64,000 nucleotides of DNA from Pleurodeles waltl (Eukaryota > Chordata > Amphibia > Caudata > Salamandridae), in NCBI RefSeq assembly GCF_031143425.1, contig NW_027150018.1, positions 1 through 64,000 on the forward strand, written 5' to 3'. Shown here piece after piece: positions 36,889 through 50,900 of the stretch. Position numbers and translations under genes: made by a program. Each line of letters begins with the position of its first letter. Within the stretch, counting starts at the first letter, position 1. Under the pieces are notes generated by a model. That model made no database searches, was not told the origin of the DNA, and saw only the letters and a program-made list of their open reading frames with translations.

Positions 36889-39800
36889 GTGACTTGTGGG
36901 GCTCGGAACAGGTTCTGTTACCCAGAATCCTTTGCAAACCTCAAAATTTGGCTAAAAAAACACATGTTCCTCACTTTTCTGTGGCAGAAAGTTCTGGAAT
37001 CTGAGAGGAGCCACGAATTTCCATCCACCCAGCGTTCCCCCAAGTCTCCCGATAAAAATGATACCTCACTTGTGTGGGTGGGCCTAGCGCCCGCGACAGA
37101 AAACGCCCCAAAGCGCAACTTGGACACATCCACATTTTTGAAAGAAACAGAGTTGTTTTTTGCGAAGTGCCTACCTGTAGATTTTGGCCTCTAGCTCAGC
37201 CGGCACCTAGGGAAACCTACCAAACCTGTGCATTTCTAAAAACTAGAGACCTAGGGGAATCCAAGGAGGGGTGACTTGCGGGGCTCAGACCAGGTTCTGT
37301 TACCCAGAATCCTTTGCAAACCTCAAAATGTGGCTAAAAAAACACATGTTCCTCACATTTCTGTTGCAGAAAGTTTTGGAATCTGAGAGGAGCCACACAT
37401 TTTTTTCCACCCAGCGTTTCCCTAAGTCTCCCGATAAAAATGATACCTCACTTGTGTGGGTAGGCCTAGCGCCCGCGACAGGAAACGCCCCAAAGCGCAA
37501 CGTGGCCACATCCAAATTTTTGAAAGAAAACAGAGGTGTTTTTTGCGAAGTGCCTACCTGTAGATTTTGGCCTCTAGCTCAGCCGGCACCTAGGGAAACC
37601 TACCAAACCTGTGCATTTCTGAAAACTAGAGACCTAGGGGAATCCAAGGAGTGGTGACTTGTGGGGTTCGGAACAGGTTCTGTTACCCAGAATCCTTTGC
37701 AAACCTCAAAATTTGGCTAAAAAAACACATGTTCCTCACTTTTCTGTGGCAGAAAGTTCTGGAATCTGAGAGGAGCCACGAATTTCCATCCACCCAGCGT
37801 TCCCCCAAGTCTCCCGATAAAAATGATACCTCACTTGTGTGGGTAGGCCTAGCGCCCGTGACAGAAAACGCCCCAAAGCGCAACGTGGACACATCCACAT
37901 TTTTGAAAGAAACAGAGGTGTTTTTTTGCGAAGTGCCTACCTGTAGATTTTGGCCTCTAGCTCAGCCGGCACCTAGGGAAACCTACCAAACCTGTGCATT
38001 TCTGAAAACTAGAGACCTAGGGGAATCCAAGGAGGGGTGACTTGCTGGGCTCGGACCAGGTTCTGTTACCCAGAATCCTTTGCAAACCTCAAAATTTGGC
38101 TAAAAAAACACATGTTCCTCACATTTCGGTGGCAGAAAGTTCTGGAATCTGAGAGAAGCCACAAATTTCCTTCCACCCAGCGTTCCTCCAATTCTCACGA
38201 TAAGAATGATACCTTACTTGTGTGGGTAGGCCTAGCGCCCGCGACAGGAAACGCCCCAAAGCGCAACGTGGCCACATCCAAATTTTTGAAAGAAAACAGA
38301 GGTGTTTTTTGCGAAGTGCCTACCTGTAGATTTTGGCCTCTAGCTCAGCCGGCACCTAGGGAAACCTACCAAACCTGTGCATTTCTGAAAACTAGAGACC
38401 TAGGGGAATCCAAGGAGTGGTGACTTGTGGGGTTCGGAACAGGTTCTGTTACCCAGAATCCTTTGCAAACCTCAAAATTTGGCTAAAAAAACACATGTTC
38501 CTCACTTTTCTGTGGCAGAAAGTTCTGGAATCTGAGAGGAGCCACGAATTTCCATCCACCCAGCGTTCCCCCAAGTCTCCCGATAAAAATGATACCTCAC
38601 TTGTGTGGGTAGGCCTAGCGCCCGTGACAGAAAACGCCCCAAAGCGCAACGTGGACACATCCAAATTTTTGAAAGAAACAGAGGTGTTTTTTTGCGAAGT
38701 GCCTACCTGTAGATTTTGGCCTCTAGCTCAGCCGGCACCTAGGGAAACCTACCAAACCTGTGCATTTCTGAAAACTAGAGACCTAGGGGAATCCAAGGAG
38801 GGGTGACTTGCTGGGCTCGGACCAGGTTCTGTTACCCAGAATCCTTTGCAAACCTCAAAATTTGGCTAAAAAAACACATGTTCCTCACATTTCTGTGGCA
38901 GAAAGTTCTGGAATCTGAGAGAAGCCACAAATTTCCTTCCACCCAGCGTTCCTCCAATTCTCACGATAAGAATGATACCTCACTTGTGTGGGTAGGCCTA
39001 GCGCCCGCGACAGGAAACGCCCCAAAGCGCAAAGTGGACACATCCACATTTTTGAAAGAAAACAGAGGTGTTTTTTGCGAAGTGCCTACCTGTAGATTTT
39101 GGCCTCTAGCTCAGCCGGCACCTAGGGAAACCTACCAAACCTGTGCATTTCTGAAAACTAGAGACCTAGGGGAATCCAAGGAGGGGTGACTTGTGGGGCT
39201 CGGACCAGGTTCTGTTACCCAGAATCCTTTGCGAACCTCAAAATTTGGCTAAAAAAACACATGTTCCTCACATTTCTGTGGCAGAAAGTTCTGGAATCTG
39301 AGAGAAGCCACAAATTTCCTTCCACCCAGCGTTCCTGCAATTCTCACGATAAGAATGATACCTCACTTGTGTGGGTAGGCCTAGCGCCCGCGACAGGAAA
39401 CGCCCCAAAGCGCAAAGTGGACACATCCACATTTTTGAAAGAAAACAGAGGTGTTTTTTGCGAAGTGCCTACCTGTAGATTTTGGCCTCTAGCTCAACCG
39501 GCACCTAGGGAAACCTACCAAACCTGTGCATTTCTGAAAACTAGAGACCTAGGGGAATCCAAGGAGGGGTGACTTGCGGGGCTCGGACCAGGTTCTGTTA
39601 CCCAGAATCCTTTGCAAACCTCAAAATTTGGCTAAAAAAACACATGTTCCTCACATTTCTGTTGCAGAAAGTTTTGGAATCTGAGAGGAGCCACACATTT
39701 TTTTCCACCCAGCGTTTCCCTAAGTCTCCCGATAAAAATGATACCTCACTTGTGTGGGTAGGCCTAGCGCCCGCGACAGGAAACGCCCCAAAGCGCAACG

Positions 39801-42633
39801 TGGCCACATCCAAATTTTTGAAAGAAAACAGAGGTGTTTTTTGCGAAGTGCCTACCTGTAGATTTTGGCCTCTAGCTCAGCCGGCACCTAGGGAAACCTA
39901 CCAAACCTGTGCATTTCTGAAAACTAGAGACCTAGGGGAATCCAAGGAGGGGTGACTTGTGGGGTTCGGAACAGGTTCTGTTACCCAGAATCCTTTGCAA
40001 ACCTCAAAATTTGGCTAAAAAAACACATGTTCCTCACTTTTCTGTGGCAGAATGTTCTGGAATCTGAGAGGAGCCACGAATTTCCATCCACCAAGCGTTC
40101 CCCCAAGTCTCCCGATAAAAATGATACCTCACTTGTGTGGGTAGGCCTAGCGCCCGTGACAGAAAACGCCCCAAAGCGCAACGTGGACACATCCAAATTT
40201 TTGAAAGAAACAGAGGTGTTTTTTTGCGAAGTGCCTACCTGTAGATTTTGGCCTCTAGCTCAGCCGGCACCTAGGGAAACCTACCAAACCTGTGCATTTC
40301 TGAAAACTAGAGACCTAGGGGAATCCAAGGAAGGGTGACTTGCTGGGCTCGGACCAGGTTCTGTTACCCAGAATCCTTTGCAAACCTCAAAATTTGGCTA
40401 AAAAAACACATGTTCCTCACATTTCTGTGGCAGAAAGTTCTGGAATCTGAGAGAAGCCACAAATTTCCTTCCACCCAGCGTTCCTCCAATTCTCACGATA
40501 AGAATGATACCTCACTTGTGTGGGTAGGCCTAGCGCCCGCGACAGGAAACGCCCCAAAGCGCAAAGTGGACACATCCACATTTTTGAAAGAAAACAGAGG
40601 TGTTTTTTGCGAAGTGCCTACCTGTAGATTTTGGCCTCTAGCTCAGCCGGCACCTAGGGAAACCTACCAAACCTGTGCATTTCTGAAAACTAGAGACCTA
40701 GGGGAATCCAAGGAGGGGTGACTTGTGGGGCTCGGACCAGGTTCTGTTACCCAGAATCCTTTGCGAACCTCAAAATTTGGCCAAAAAAACACATGTTCCT
40801 CACATTTCTGTGGCAGAAAGTTCTGGAATCTGAGAGGAGCCACAAATTTCCTTCCATCCAGCGTTCCCCCAAGTCTCCCGATAAAAATGATACCTCACTT
40901 GTGTGGGTAGGCCTAGCGCCAGCGACAGGAAACGCCCCAAAGCGCAACGTTGACACATCCAAATTTTTGAAAGAAAACAGAGGTGTTTTTTGCGAAGTGC
41001 CTACCTGTAGATTTTGGCCTCTAGCTCAGCCGGCACCTAGGGAAACCTACCAAACCTGTGCATTTCTGAAAACTAGAGACCTAGGGGAATCCAAGGAGTG
41101 GTGACTTGTGGGGTTCGGAACAGGTTCTGTTACCCAGAATCCTTTGCAAACCTCAAAATTTGGCTAAAAAAACACATGTTCCTCACTTTTCTGTGGCAGA
41201 AAGTTCTGGAATCTGAGAGGAGCCACGAATTTCCATCCACCAAGCGTTCCCCCAAGTCTCCCGATAAAAATGATACCTCACTTGTGTGGGTAGGCCTAGC
41301 GCCCGTGACAGAAAACGCCCCAAAGCGCAACGTGGACACATCCAAATTTTTGAAAGAAACAGAGGTGTTTTTTTGCGAAGTGCCTACCTGTAGATTTTGG
41401 CCTCTAGCTCAGCCGGCACCTAGGGAAACCTACCAAACCTGTGCATTTCTGAAAACTAGAGACCTAGGGGAATCCAAGGAAGGGTGACTTGCTGGGCTCG
41501 GACCAGGTTCTGTTACCCAGAATCCTTTGCAAACCTCAAAATTTGGCTAAAAAAACACATGTTCCTCACATTTCTGTGGCAGAAAGTTCTGGAATCTGAG
41601 AGAAGCCACAAATTTCCTTCCACCCAGCGTTCCTCCAATTCTCACGATAAGAATGATACCTCACTTGTGTGGGTAGGCCTAGCGCCCGCGACAGGAAACG
41701 CCCCAAAGCGCAAAGTGGACACATCCACATTTTTGAAAGAAAACAGAGGTGTTTTTTGCGAAGTGCCTACCTGTAGATTTTGGCCTCTAGCTCAGCCGGC
41801 ACCTAGGGAAACCTACCAAACCTGTGCATTTCTGAAAACTAGAGACCTAGGGGAATCCAAGGAGGGGTGACTTGTGGGGCTCGGACCAGGTTCTGTTACC
41901 CAGAATCCTTTGCGAACCTCAAAATTTGGCTAAAAAAACACATGTTCCTCACATTTCTGTGGCAGAAAGTTCTGGAATCTGAGAGGAGCCACAAATTTCC
42001 TTCCATCCAGCGTTCCCCCAAGTCTCCCGATAAAAATGATACCTCACTTGTGTGGGTAGGCCTAGCGCCCGCGACAGGAAACGCCCCAAAGCGCAACGTT
42101 GACACATCCAAATTTTTGAAAGAAAACAGAGGTGTTTTTTGCGAAGTGCCTACCTGTAGATTTTGGCCTCTAGCTCAGCCGGCACCTAGGGAAACCTACC
42201 AAACCTGTGCATTTCTGAAAACTAGAGACCTAGGGGAATCCAAGGAGGGGTGACTTGCTGGGCTCGGACCAGGTTCTATTACCCAGAATCCTTTGCAAAC
42301 CTCAAAATTTGGCTAAAAAAACACATGTTCCTCACATTTCTGTGGCAGAAAGTTCTGGAATCTGAGAGAAGCCACAAATTTCCTACCACCCAGCGTTCCT
42401 CCAAGTCTCACGATAAGAATGATACCTCACTTGTGTGGGTAGGCCTAGCGCCCGTGACAGGAAACGCCCCAAAGCGCAACTTGGACACATCCAAATTTTT
42501 GAAAGAAAACAGAGGTGTTTTTTTGCGAAGTGCCTACCTGTAGATTTTGGCCTCTAGCTCAGCCGGCACCTAGGGAAACCTACCACACCTGTGCATTTCT
42601 GAAAACTAGAGACCTAGGGGAATCCAAGGAGGG
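36889..42633 (+). repeat. L-R unit U1, 15 monomers
   Basis: Order: L 36889, M 37271, N 37654, O' 38037, N 38420, O 38803, P 39186, M 39569, N 39952, O 40335, Q 40718, N 41101, O 41484, Q 41867, R 42250. This is the longest of the U series. The N-O-Q run appears twice in succession (39952-41100 and 41101-42249), an internal three-monomer repeat. Variants shared with U2 only: A39497 (ctcaaccgg) and T40053 (cagaatgtt). Variants shared with U2 and U3: A37238 (tttctaaaaac) and T38215 (accttacttg). Confidence 0.92.
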
Positions 42634-45600
42634 GTGACTTGTGGGGCTCGGAACAGGTTCTGTTACCCAGAATCCTTTGCAAACCTCAAAATTTGGCTAA
42701 AAAAACACATGTTCCTCACTTTTCTGTGGCAGAAAGTTCTGGAATCTGAGAGGAGCCACGAATTTCCATCCACCCAGCGTTCCCCCAAGTCTCCCGATAA
42801 AAATGATACCTCACTTGTGTGGGTGGGCCTAGCGCCCGCGACAGAAAACGCCCCAAAGCGCAACTTGGACACATCCACATTTTTGAAAGAAACAGAGTTG
42901 TTTTTTGCGAAGTGCCTACCTGTAGATTTTGGCCTCTAGCTCAGCCGGCACCTAGGGAAACCTACCAAACCTGTGCATTTCTAAAAACTAGAGACCTAGG
43001 GGAATCCAAGGAGGGGTGACTTGCGGGGCTCGGACCAGGTTCTGTTACCCAGAATCCTTTGCAAACCTCAAAATGTGGCTAAAAAAACACATGTTCCTCA
43101 CATTTCTGTTGCAGAAAGTTTTGGAATCTGAGAGGAGCCACACATTTTTTTCCACCCAGCGTTTCCCTAAGTCTCCCGATAAAAATGATACCTCACTTGT
43201 GTGGGTAGGCCTAGCGCCCGCGACAGGAAACGCCCCAAAGCGCAACGTGGCCACATCCAAATTTTTGAAAGAAAACAGAGGTGTTTTTTGCGAAGTGCCT
43301 ACCTGTAGATTTTGGCCTCTAGCTCAGCCGGCACCTAGGGAAACCTACCAAACCTGTGCATTTCTGAAAACTAGAGACCTAGGGGAATCCAAGGAGTGGT
43401 GACTTGTGGGGTTCGGAACAGGTTCTGTTACCCAGAATCCTTTGCAAACCTCAAAATTTGGCTAAAAAAACACATGTTCCTCACTTTTCTGTGGCAGAAA
43501 GTTCTGGAATCTGAGAGGAGCCACGAATTTCCATCCACCCAGCGTTCCCCCAAGTCTCCCGATAAAAATGATACCTCACTTGTGTGGGTAGGCCTAGCGC
43601 CCGTGACAGAAAACGCCCCAAAGCGCAACGTGGACACATCCAAATTTTTGAAAGAAACAGAGGTGTTTTTTTGCGAAGTGCCTACCTGTAGATTTTGGCC
43701 TCTAGCTCAGCCGGCACCTAGGGAAACCTACCAAACCTGTGCATTTCTGAAAACTAGAGACCTAGGGGAATCCAAGGAGAGGTGACTTGCTGGGCTCGGA
43801 CCAGGTTCTGTTACCCAGAATCCTTTGCAAACCTCAAAATTTGGCTAAAAAAACACATGTTCCTCACATTTCTGTGGCAGAAAGTTCTGGAATCTGAGAG
43901 AAGCCACAAATTTCCTTCCACCCAGCGTTCCTCCAATTCTCACGATAAGAATGATACCTTACTTGTGTGGGTAGGCCTAGCGCCCGCGACAGGAAACGCC
44001 CCAAAGCGCAACGTGGCCACATCCAAATTTTTGAAAGAAAACAGAGGTGTTTTTTGCGAAGTGCCTACCTGTAGATTTTGGCCTCTAGCTCAGCCGGCAC
44101 CTAGGGAAACCTACCAAACCTGTGCATTTCTGAAAACTAGAGACCTAGGGGAATCCAAGGAGTGGTGACTTGTGGGGTTCGGAACAGGTTCTGTTACCCA
44201 GAATCCTTTGCAAACCTCAAAATTTGGCTAAAAAAACACATGTTCCTCACTTTTCTGTGGCAGAAAGTTCTGGAATCTGAGAGGAGCCACGAATTTCCAT
44301 CCACCCAGCGTTCCCCCAAGTCTCCCGATAAAAATGATACCTCACTTGTGTGGGTAGGCCTAGCGCCCGTGACAGAAAACGCCCCAAAGCGCAACGTGGA
44401 CACATCCAAATTTTTGAAAGAAACAGAGGTGTTTTTTTGCGAAGTGCCTACCTGTAGATTTTGGCCTCTAGCTCAGCCGGCACCTAGGGAAACCTACCAA
44501 ACCTGTGCATTTCTGAAAACTAGAGACCTAGGGGAATCCAAGGAGGGGTGACTTGCTGGGCTCGGACCAGGTTCTGTTACCCAGAATCCTTTGCAAACCT
44601 CAAAATTTGGCTAAAAAAACACATGTTCCTCACATTTCTGTGGCAGAAAGTTCTGGAATCTGAGAGAAGCCACAAATTTCCTTCCACCCAGCGTTCCTCC
44701 AATTCTCACGATAAGAATGATACCTCACTTGTGTGGGTAGGCCTAGCGCCCGCGACAGGAAACGCCCCAAAGCGCAAAGTGGACACATCCACATTTTTGA
44801 AAGAAAACAGAGGTGTTTTTTGCGAAGTGCCTACCTGTAGATTTTGGCCTCTAGCTCAGCCGGCACCTAGGGAAACCTACCAAACCTGTGCATTTCTGAA
44901 AACTAGAGACCTAGGGGAATCCAAGGAGGGGTGACTTGTGGGGCTCGGACCAGGTTCTGTTACCCAGAATCCTTTGCGAACCTCAAAATTTGGCTAAAAA
45001 AACACATGTTCCTCACATTTCTGTGGCAGAAAGTTCTGGAATCTGAGAGAAGCCACAAATTTCCTTCCACCCAGCGTTCCTGCAATTCTCACGATAAGAA
45101 TGATACCTCACTTGTGTGGGTAGGCCTAGCGCCCGCGACAGGAAACGCCCCAAAGCGCAAAGTGGACACATCCACATTTTTGAAAGAAAACAGAGGTGTT
45201 TTTTGCGAAGTGCCTACCTGTAGATTTTGGCCTCTAGCTCAACCGGCACCTAGGGAAACCTACCAAACCTGTGCATTTCTGAAAACTAGAGACCTAGGGG
45301 AATCCAAGGAGGGGTGACTTGCGGGGCTCGGACCAGGTTCTGTTACCCAGAATCCTTTGCAAACCTCAAAATTTGGCTAAAAAAACACATGTTCCTCACA
45401 TTTCTGTTGCAGAAAGTTTTGGAATCTGAGAGGAGCCACACATTTTTTTCCACCCAGCGTTTCCCTAAGTCTCCCGATAAAAATGATACCTCACTTGTGT
45501 GGGTAGGCCTAGCGCCCGCGACAGGAAACGCCCCAAAGCGCAACGTGGCCACATCCAAATTTTTGAAAGAAAACAGAGGTGTTTTTTGCGAAGTGCCTAC

Positions 45601-47995
45601 CTGTAGATTTTGGCCTCTAGCTCAGCCGGCACCTAGGGAAACCTACCAAACCTGTGCATTTCTGAAAACTAGAGACCTAGGGGAATCCAAGGAGGGGTGA
45701 CTTGTGGGGTTCGGAACAGGTTCTGTTACCCAGAATCCTTTGCAAACCTCAAAATTTGGCTAAAAAAACACATGTTCCTCACTTTTCTGTGGCAGAATGT
45801 TCTGGAATCTGAGAGGAGCCACGAATTTCCATCCACCAAGCGTTCCCCCAAGTCTCCCGATAAAAATGATACCTCACTTGTGTGGGTAGGCCTAGCGCCC
45901 GTGACAGAAAACGCCCCAAAGCGCAACGTGGCCACATCCAAATTTTTGAAAGAAAACAGAGGTGTTTTTTGCGAAGTGCCTACCTGTAGATTTTGGCCTC
46001 TAGCTCAGCCGGCACCTAGGGAAACCTACCAAACCTGTGCATTTCTGAAAACTAGAGACCTAGGGGAATCCAAGGAGGGGTTACTTGTGGGGCTCGGACC
46101 AGGTTCTGTTACCCAGAATCCTTTGCGAACCTCAAAATTTGGCTAAAAAAACACATGTTCCTCACATTTCTGTGGCAGAAAGTTCTGGAATCTGAGAGGA
46201 GCCACAAATTTCCTTCCATCCAGCGTTCCCCCAAGTCTCCCGATAAAAATGATACCTCACTTGTGTGGGTAGGCCTAGCGCCCGCGACAGGAAACGCCCC
46301 AAAGCGCAACGTTGACACATCCAAATTTTTGAAAGAAAACAGAGGTGTTTTTTGCGAAGTGCCTACCTGTAGATTTTGGCCTCTAGCTCAGCCGGCACCT
46401 AGGGAAACCTACCAAACCTGTGCATTTCTGAAAACTAGAGACCTAGGGGAATCCAAGGAGTGGTGACTTGTGGGGTTCGGAACAGGTTCTGTTACCCAGA
46501 ATCCTTTGCAAACCTCAAAATTTGGCTAAAAAAACACATGTTCCTCACTTTTCTGTGGCAGAAAGTTCTGGAATCTGAGAGGAGCCACGAATTTCCATCC
46601 AGCAAGCGTTCCCCCAAGTCTCCCGATAAAAATGATACCTCACTTGTGTGGGTAGGCCTAGCGCCCGTGACAGAAAACGCCCCAAAGCGCAACGTGGACA
46701 CATCCAAATTTTTGAAAGAAACAGAGGTGTTTTTTTGCGAAGTGCCTACCTGTAGATTTTGGCCTCTAGCTCAGCCGGCACCTAGGGAAACCTACCAAAC
46801 CTGTGCATTTCTGAAAACTAGAGACCTAGGGGAATCCAAGGAAGGGTGACTTGCTGGGCTCGGACCAGGTTCTGTTACCCAGAATCCTTTGCAAACCTCA
46901 AAATTTGGCTAAAAAAACACATGTTCCTCACATTTCTGTGGCAGAAAGTTCTGGAATCTGAGAGAAGCCACAAATTTCCTTCCACCCAGCGTTCCTCCAA
47001 TTCTCACGATAAGAATGATACCTCACTTGTGTGGGTAGGCCTAGCGCCCGCGACAGGAAACGCCCCAAAGCGCAAAGTGGACACATCCACATTTTTGAAA
47101 GAAAACAGAGGTGTTTTTTGCGAAGTGCCTACCTGTAGATTTTGGCCTCTAGCTCAGCCGGCACCTAGGGAAACCTACCAAACCTGTGCATTTCTGAAAA
47201 CTAGAGACCTAGGGGAATCCAAGGAGGGGTGACTTGTGGGGCTCGGACCAGGTTCTGTTACCCAGAATCCTTTGCGAACCTCAAAATTTGGCTAAAAAAA
47301 CACATGTTCCTCACATTTCTGTGGCAGAAAGTTCTGGAATCTGAGAGGAGCCACAAATTTCCTTCCATCCAGCGTTCCCCCAAGTCTCCCGATAAAAATG
47401 ATACCTCACTTGTGTGGGTAGGCCTAGCGCCCGCGACAGGAAACGCCCCAAAGCGCAACGTTGACACATCCAAATTTTTGAAAGAAAACAGAGGTGTTTT
47501 TTGCGAAGTGCCTACCTGTAGATTTTGGCCTCTAGCTCAGCCGGCACCTAGGGAAACCTACCAAACCTGTGCATTTCTGAAAACTAGAGACCTAGGGGAA
47601 TCCAAGGAGGGGTGACTTGCTGGGCTCGGACCAGGTTCTATTACCCAGAATCCTTTGCAAACCTCAAAATTTGGCTAAAAAAACACATGTTCCTCACATT
47701 TCTGTGGCAGAAAGTTCTGGAATCTGAGAGAAGCCACAAATTTCCTACCACCCAGCGTTCCTCCAAGTCTCACGATAAGAATGATACCTCACTTGTGTGG
47801 GTAGGCCTAGCGCCCGTGACAGGAAACGCCCCAAAGCGCAACTTGGACACATCCAAATTTTTGAAAGAAAACAGAGGTGTTTTTTTGCGAAGTGCCTACC
47901 TGTAGATTTTGGCCTCTAGCTCAGCCGGCACCTAGGGAAACCTACCACACCTGTGCATTTCTGAAAACTAGAGACCTAGGGGAATCCAAGGAGGG
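42634..47995 (+). repeat. L-R unit U2, 14 monomers
   Basis: Order: L 42634, M 43016, N 43399, O' 43782, N 44165, O 44548, P 44931, M 45314, N/M hybrid 45697, Q 46080, N 46463, O 46846, Q 47229, R 47612. It aligns with U1 at an offset of 5745 bp up to the hybrid; the hybrid stands in for one N and one O of U1. Shared derived bases with U1 are A45242 and T45798. At 46080 the usual gtgactt is gttactt, which removes the stop codon of the repeat reading frame. Confidence 0.92.
45697..46079 (+). repeat. Hybrid monomer N/M
   Basis: The left part is N (gttcggaacagg, cacttttctg, caccaagcg, and A45908 in gacagaaaac). The right part is M (C45932 in gtggccac, with A4 and T6). The switch lies between 45909 and 45931. 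Its tail resembles the preceding M at 45314, including the ggagggg end. Compared with U1 this hybrid accounts for the loss of one monomer's worth of sequence. Confidence 0.85.
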
Positions 47996-50900
47996 GTGAC
48001 TTGTGGGGCTCGGAACAGGTTCTGTTACCCAGAATCCTTTGCAAACCTCAAAATTTGGCTAAAAAAACACATGTTCCTCACTTTTCTGTGGCAGAAAGTT
48101 CTGGAATCTGAGAGGAGCCACGAATTTCCATCCACCCAGCGTTCCCCCAAGTCTCCCGATAAAAATGATACCTCACTTGTGTGGGTGGGCCTAGCGCCCG
48201 CGACAGAAAACGCCCCAAAGCGCAACTTGGACACATCCACATTTTTGAAAGAAACAGAGTTGTTTTTTGCGAAGTGCCTACCTGTAGATTTTGGCCTCTA
48301 GCTCAGCCGGCACCTAGGGAAACCTACCAAACCTGTGCATTTCTAAAAACTAGAGACCTAGGGGAATCCAAGGAGGGGTGACTTGCGGGGCTCGGACCAG
48401 GTTCTGTTACCCAGAATCCTTTGCAAACCTCAAAATGTGGCTAAAAAAACACATGTTCCTCACATTTCTGTTGCAGAAAGTTTTGGAATCTGAGAGGAGC
48501 CACACATTTTTTTCCACCCAGCGTTTCCCTAAGTCTCCCGATAAAAATGATACCTCACTTGTGTGGGTAGGCCTAGCGCCCGCGACAGGAAACGCCCCAA
48601 AGCGCAACGTGGCCACATCCAAATTTTTGAAAGAAAACAGAGGTGTTTTTTGCGAAGTGCCTACCTGTAGATTTTGGCCTCTAGCTCAGCCGGCACCTAG
48701 GGAAACCTACCAAACCTGTGCATTTCTGAAAACTAGAGACCTAGGGGAATCCAAGGAGTGGTGACTTGTGGGGTTCGGAACACGTTCTGTTACCCAGAAT
48801 CCTTTGCAAACCTCAATATTTGGCTAAAAAAACACATGTTCCTCACTTTTCTGTGGCAGAAAGTTCTGGAATCTGAGAGGAGCCACGAATTTCCATCCAC
48901 CCAGCGTTCCCCCAAGTCTCCCGATAAAAATGATACCTCACTTGTGTGGGTAGGCCTAGCGCCCGTGACAGAAAACGCCCCAAAGCGCAACGTGGACACA
49001 TCCAAATTTTTGAAAGAAACAGAGGTGTTTTTTTGCGAAGTGCCTACCTGTAGATTTTGGCCTCTAGCTCAGCCGGCACCTAGGGAAACCTACCAAACCT
49101 GTGCATTTCTGAAAACTAGAGACCTAGGGGAATCCAAGGAGGGGTGACTTGCTGGGCTCGGACCAGGTTCTGTTACCCAGAATCCTTTGCAAACCTCAAA
49201 ATTTGGCTAAAAAAACACATGTTCCTCACATTTCTGTGGCAGAAAGTTCTGGAATCTGAGAGAAGCCACAAATTTCCTTCCACCCAGCGTTCCTCCAATT
49301 CTCACGATAAGAATTATACCTTACTTGTGTGGGTAGGCCTAGAGCCCGCGACAGTAAACGCCCCAAAGCGCAACGTGGCCACATCCAAATTTTTGAAAGA
49401 AAACAGAGGTGTTTTTTGCGAAGTGCCTACCTGTAGATTTTGGCCTCTAGCTCAGCCGGCACCTAGGGAAACCTACCAAACCTGTGCATTTCTGAAAACT
49501 AGAGACCTAGGGGAATCCAAGGAGTGGTGACTTGTGGGGTTCGGAACAGGTTCTGTTACCCAGAATCCTTTGCAAACCTCAAAATTTGGCTAAAAAAACA
49601 CATGTTCCTCACTTTTCTGTGGCAGAAAGTTCTGGAATCTGAGAGGAGCCACGAATTTCCATCCACCCAGCGTTCCCCCAAGTCTCCCGATAAAAATGAT
49701 ACCTCACTTGTGTGGGTAGGCCTAGCGCCCGTGACAGAAAACGCCCCAAAGCGCAACGTGGACACATCCAAATTTTTGAAAGAAACAGAGGTGTTTTTTT
49801 GCGAAGTGCCTACCTGTAGATTTTGGCCTCTAGCTCAGCCGGCACCTAGGGAAACCTACCAAACTTGTGCATTTCTGAAAACTAGAGACCTAGGGGAATC
49901 CAAGGAGGGGTGACTTGCTGGGCTCGGACCAGGTTCTGTTACCCAGAATCCTTTGCAAACCTCAAAATTTGGCTAAAAAAACACATGTTCCTCACATTTC
50001 TGTGGCAGAAAGTTCTGGAATCTGAGAGAAGCCACAAATTTCCTTCCACCCAGCGTTCCTCCAATTCTCACGATAAGAATGATACCTCACTTGTGTGGGT
50101 AGGCCTAGCGCCCGCGACAGGAAACGCCCCAAAGCGCAAAGTGGACACATCCACATTTTTGAAAGAAAACAGAGGTGTTTTTTGCGAAGTGCCTACCTGT
50201 AGATTTTGGCCTCTAGCTCAGCCGGCACCTAGGGAAACCTACCAAACCTGTGCATTTCTGAAAACTAGAGACCTAGGGGAATCCAAGGAGGGGTGACTTG
50301 TGGGGCTCGGACCAGGTTCTGTTACCCAGAATCCTTTGCGAACCTCAAAATTTGGCTAAAAAAACACATGTTCCTCACATTTCTGTGGCAGAAAGTTCTG
50401 GAATCTGAGAGAAGCCACAAATTTCCTTCCACCCAGCGTTCCTGCAATTCTCACGATAAGAATGATACCTCACTTGTGTGGGTAGGCCTAGCGCCCGCGA
50501 CAGGAAACGCCCCAAAGCGCAAAGTGGACACATCCACATTTTTGAAAGAAAACAGAGGTGTTTTTTGCGAAGTGCCTACCTGTAGATTTTGGCCTCTAGC
50601 TCAGCCGGCACCTAGGGAAACCTACCAAACCTGTGCATTTCTGAAAACTAGAGACCTAGGGGAATCCAAGGAGGGGTGACTTGCGGGGCTCGGACCAGGT
50701 TCTGTTACCCAGAATCCTTTGCAAACCTCAAAATTTGGCTAAAAAAACACATGTTCCTCACATTTCTGTTGCAGAAAGTTTTGGAATCTGAGAGGAGCCA
50801 CACATTTTTTTCCACCCAGCGTTTCCCTAAGTCTCCCGATAAAAATGATACCTCACTTGTGTGGGTAGGCCTAGCGCCCGCGACAGGAAACGCCCCAAAG

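Noticed and set aside
45697..46146. 149-residue open frames at 45697-46146 and 62166-62615.
   Set aside because: They are longer only because one base change removes the repeat stop codon (gttactt at 46080, gtgtctt at 62549). The extension is the next monomer read in a shifted frame.
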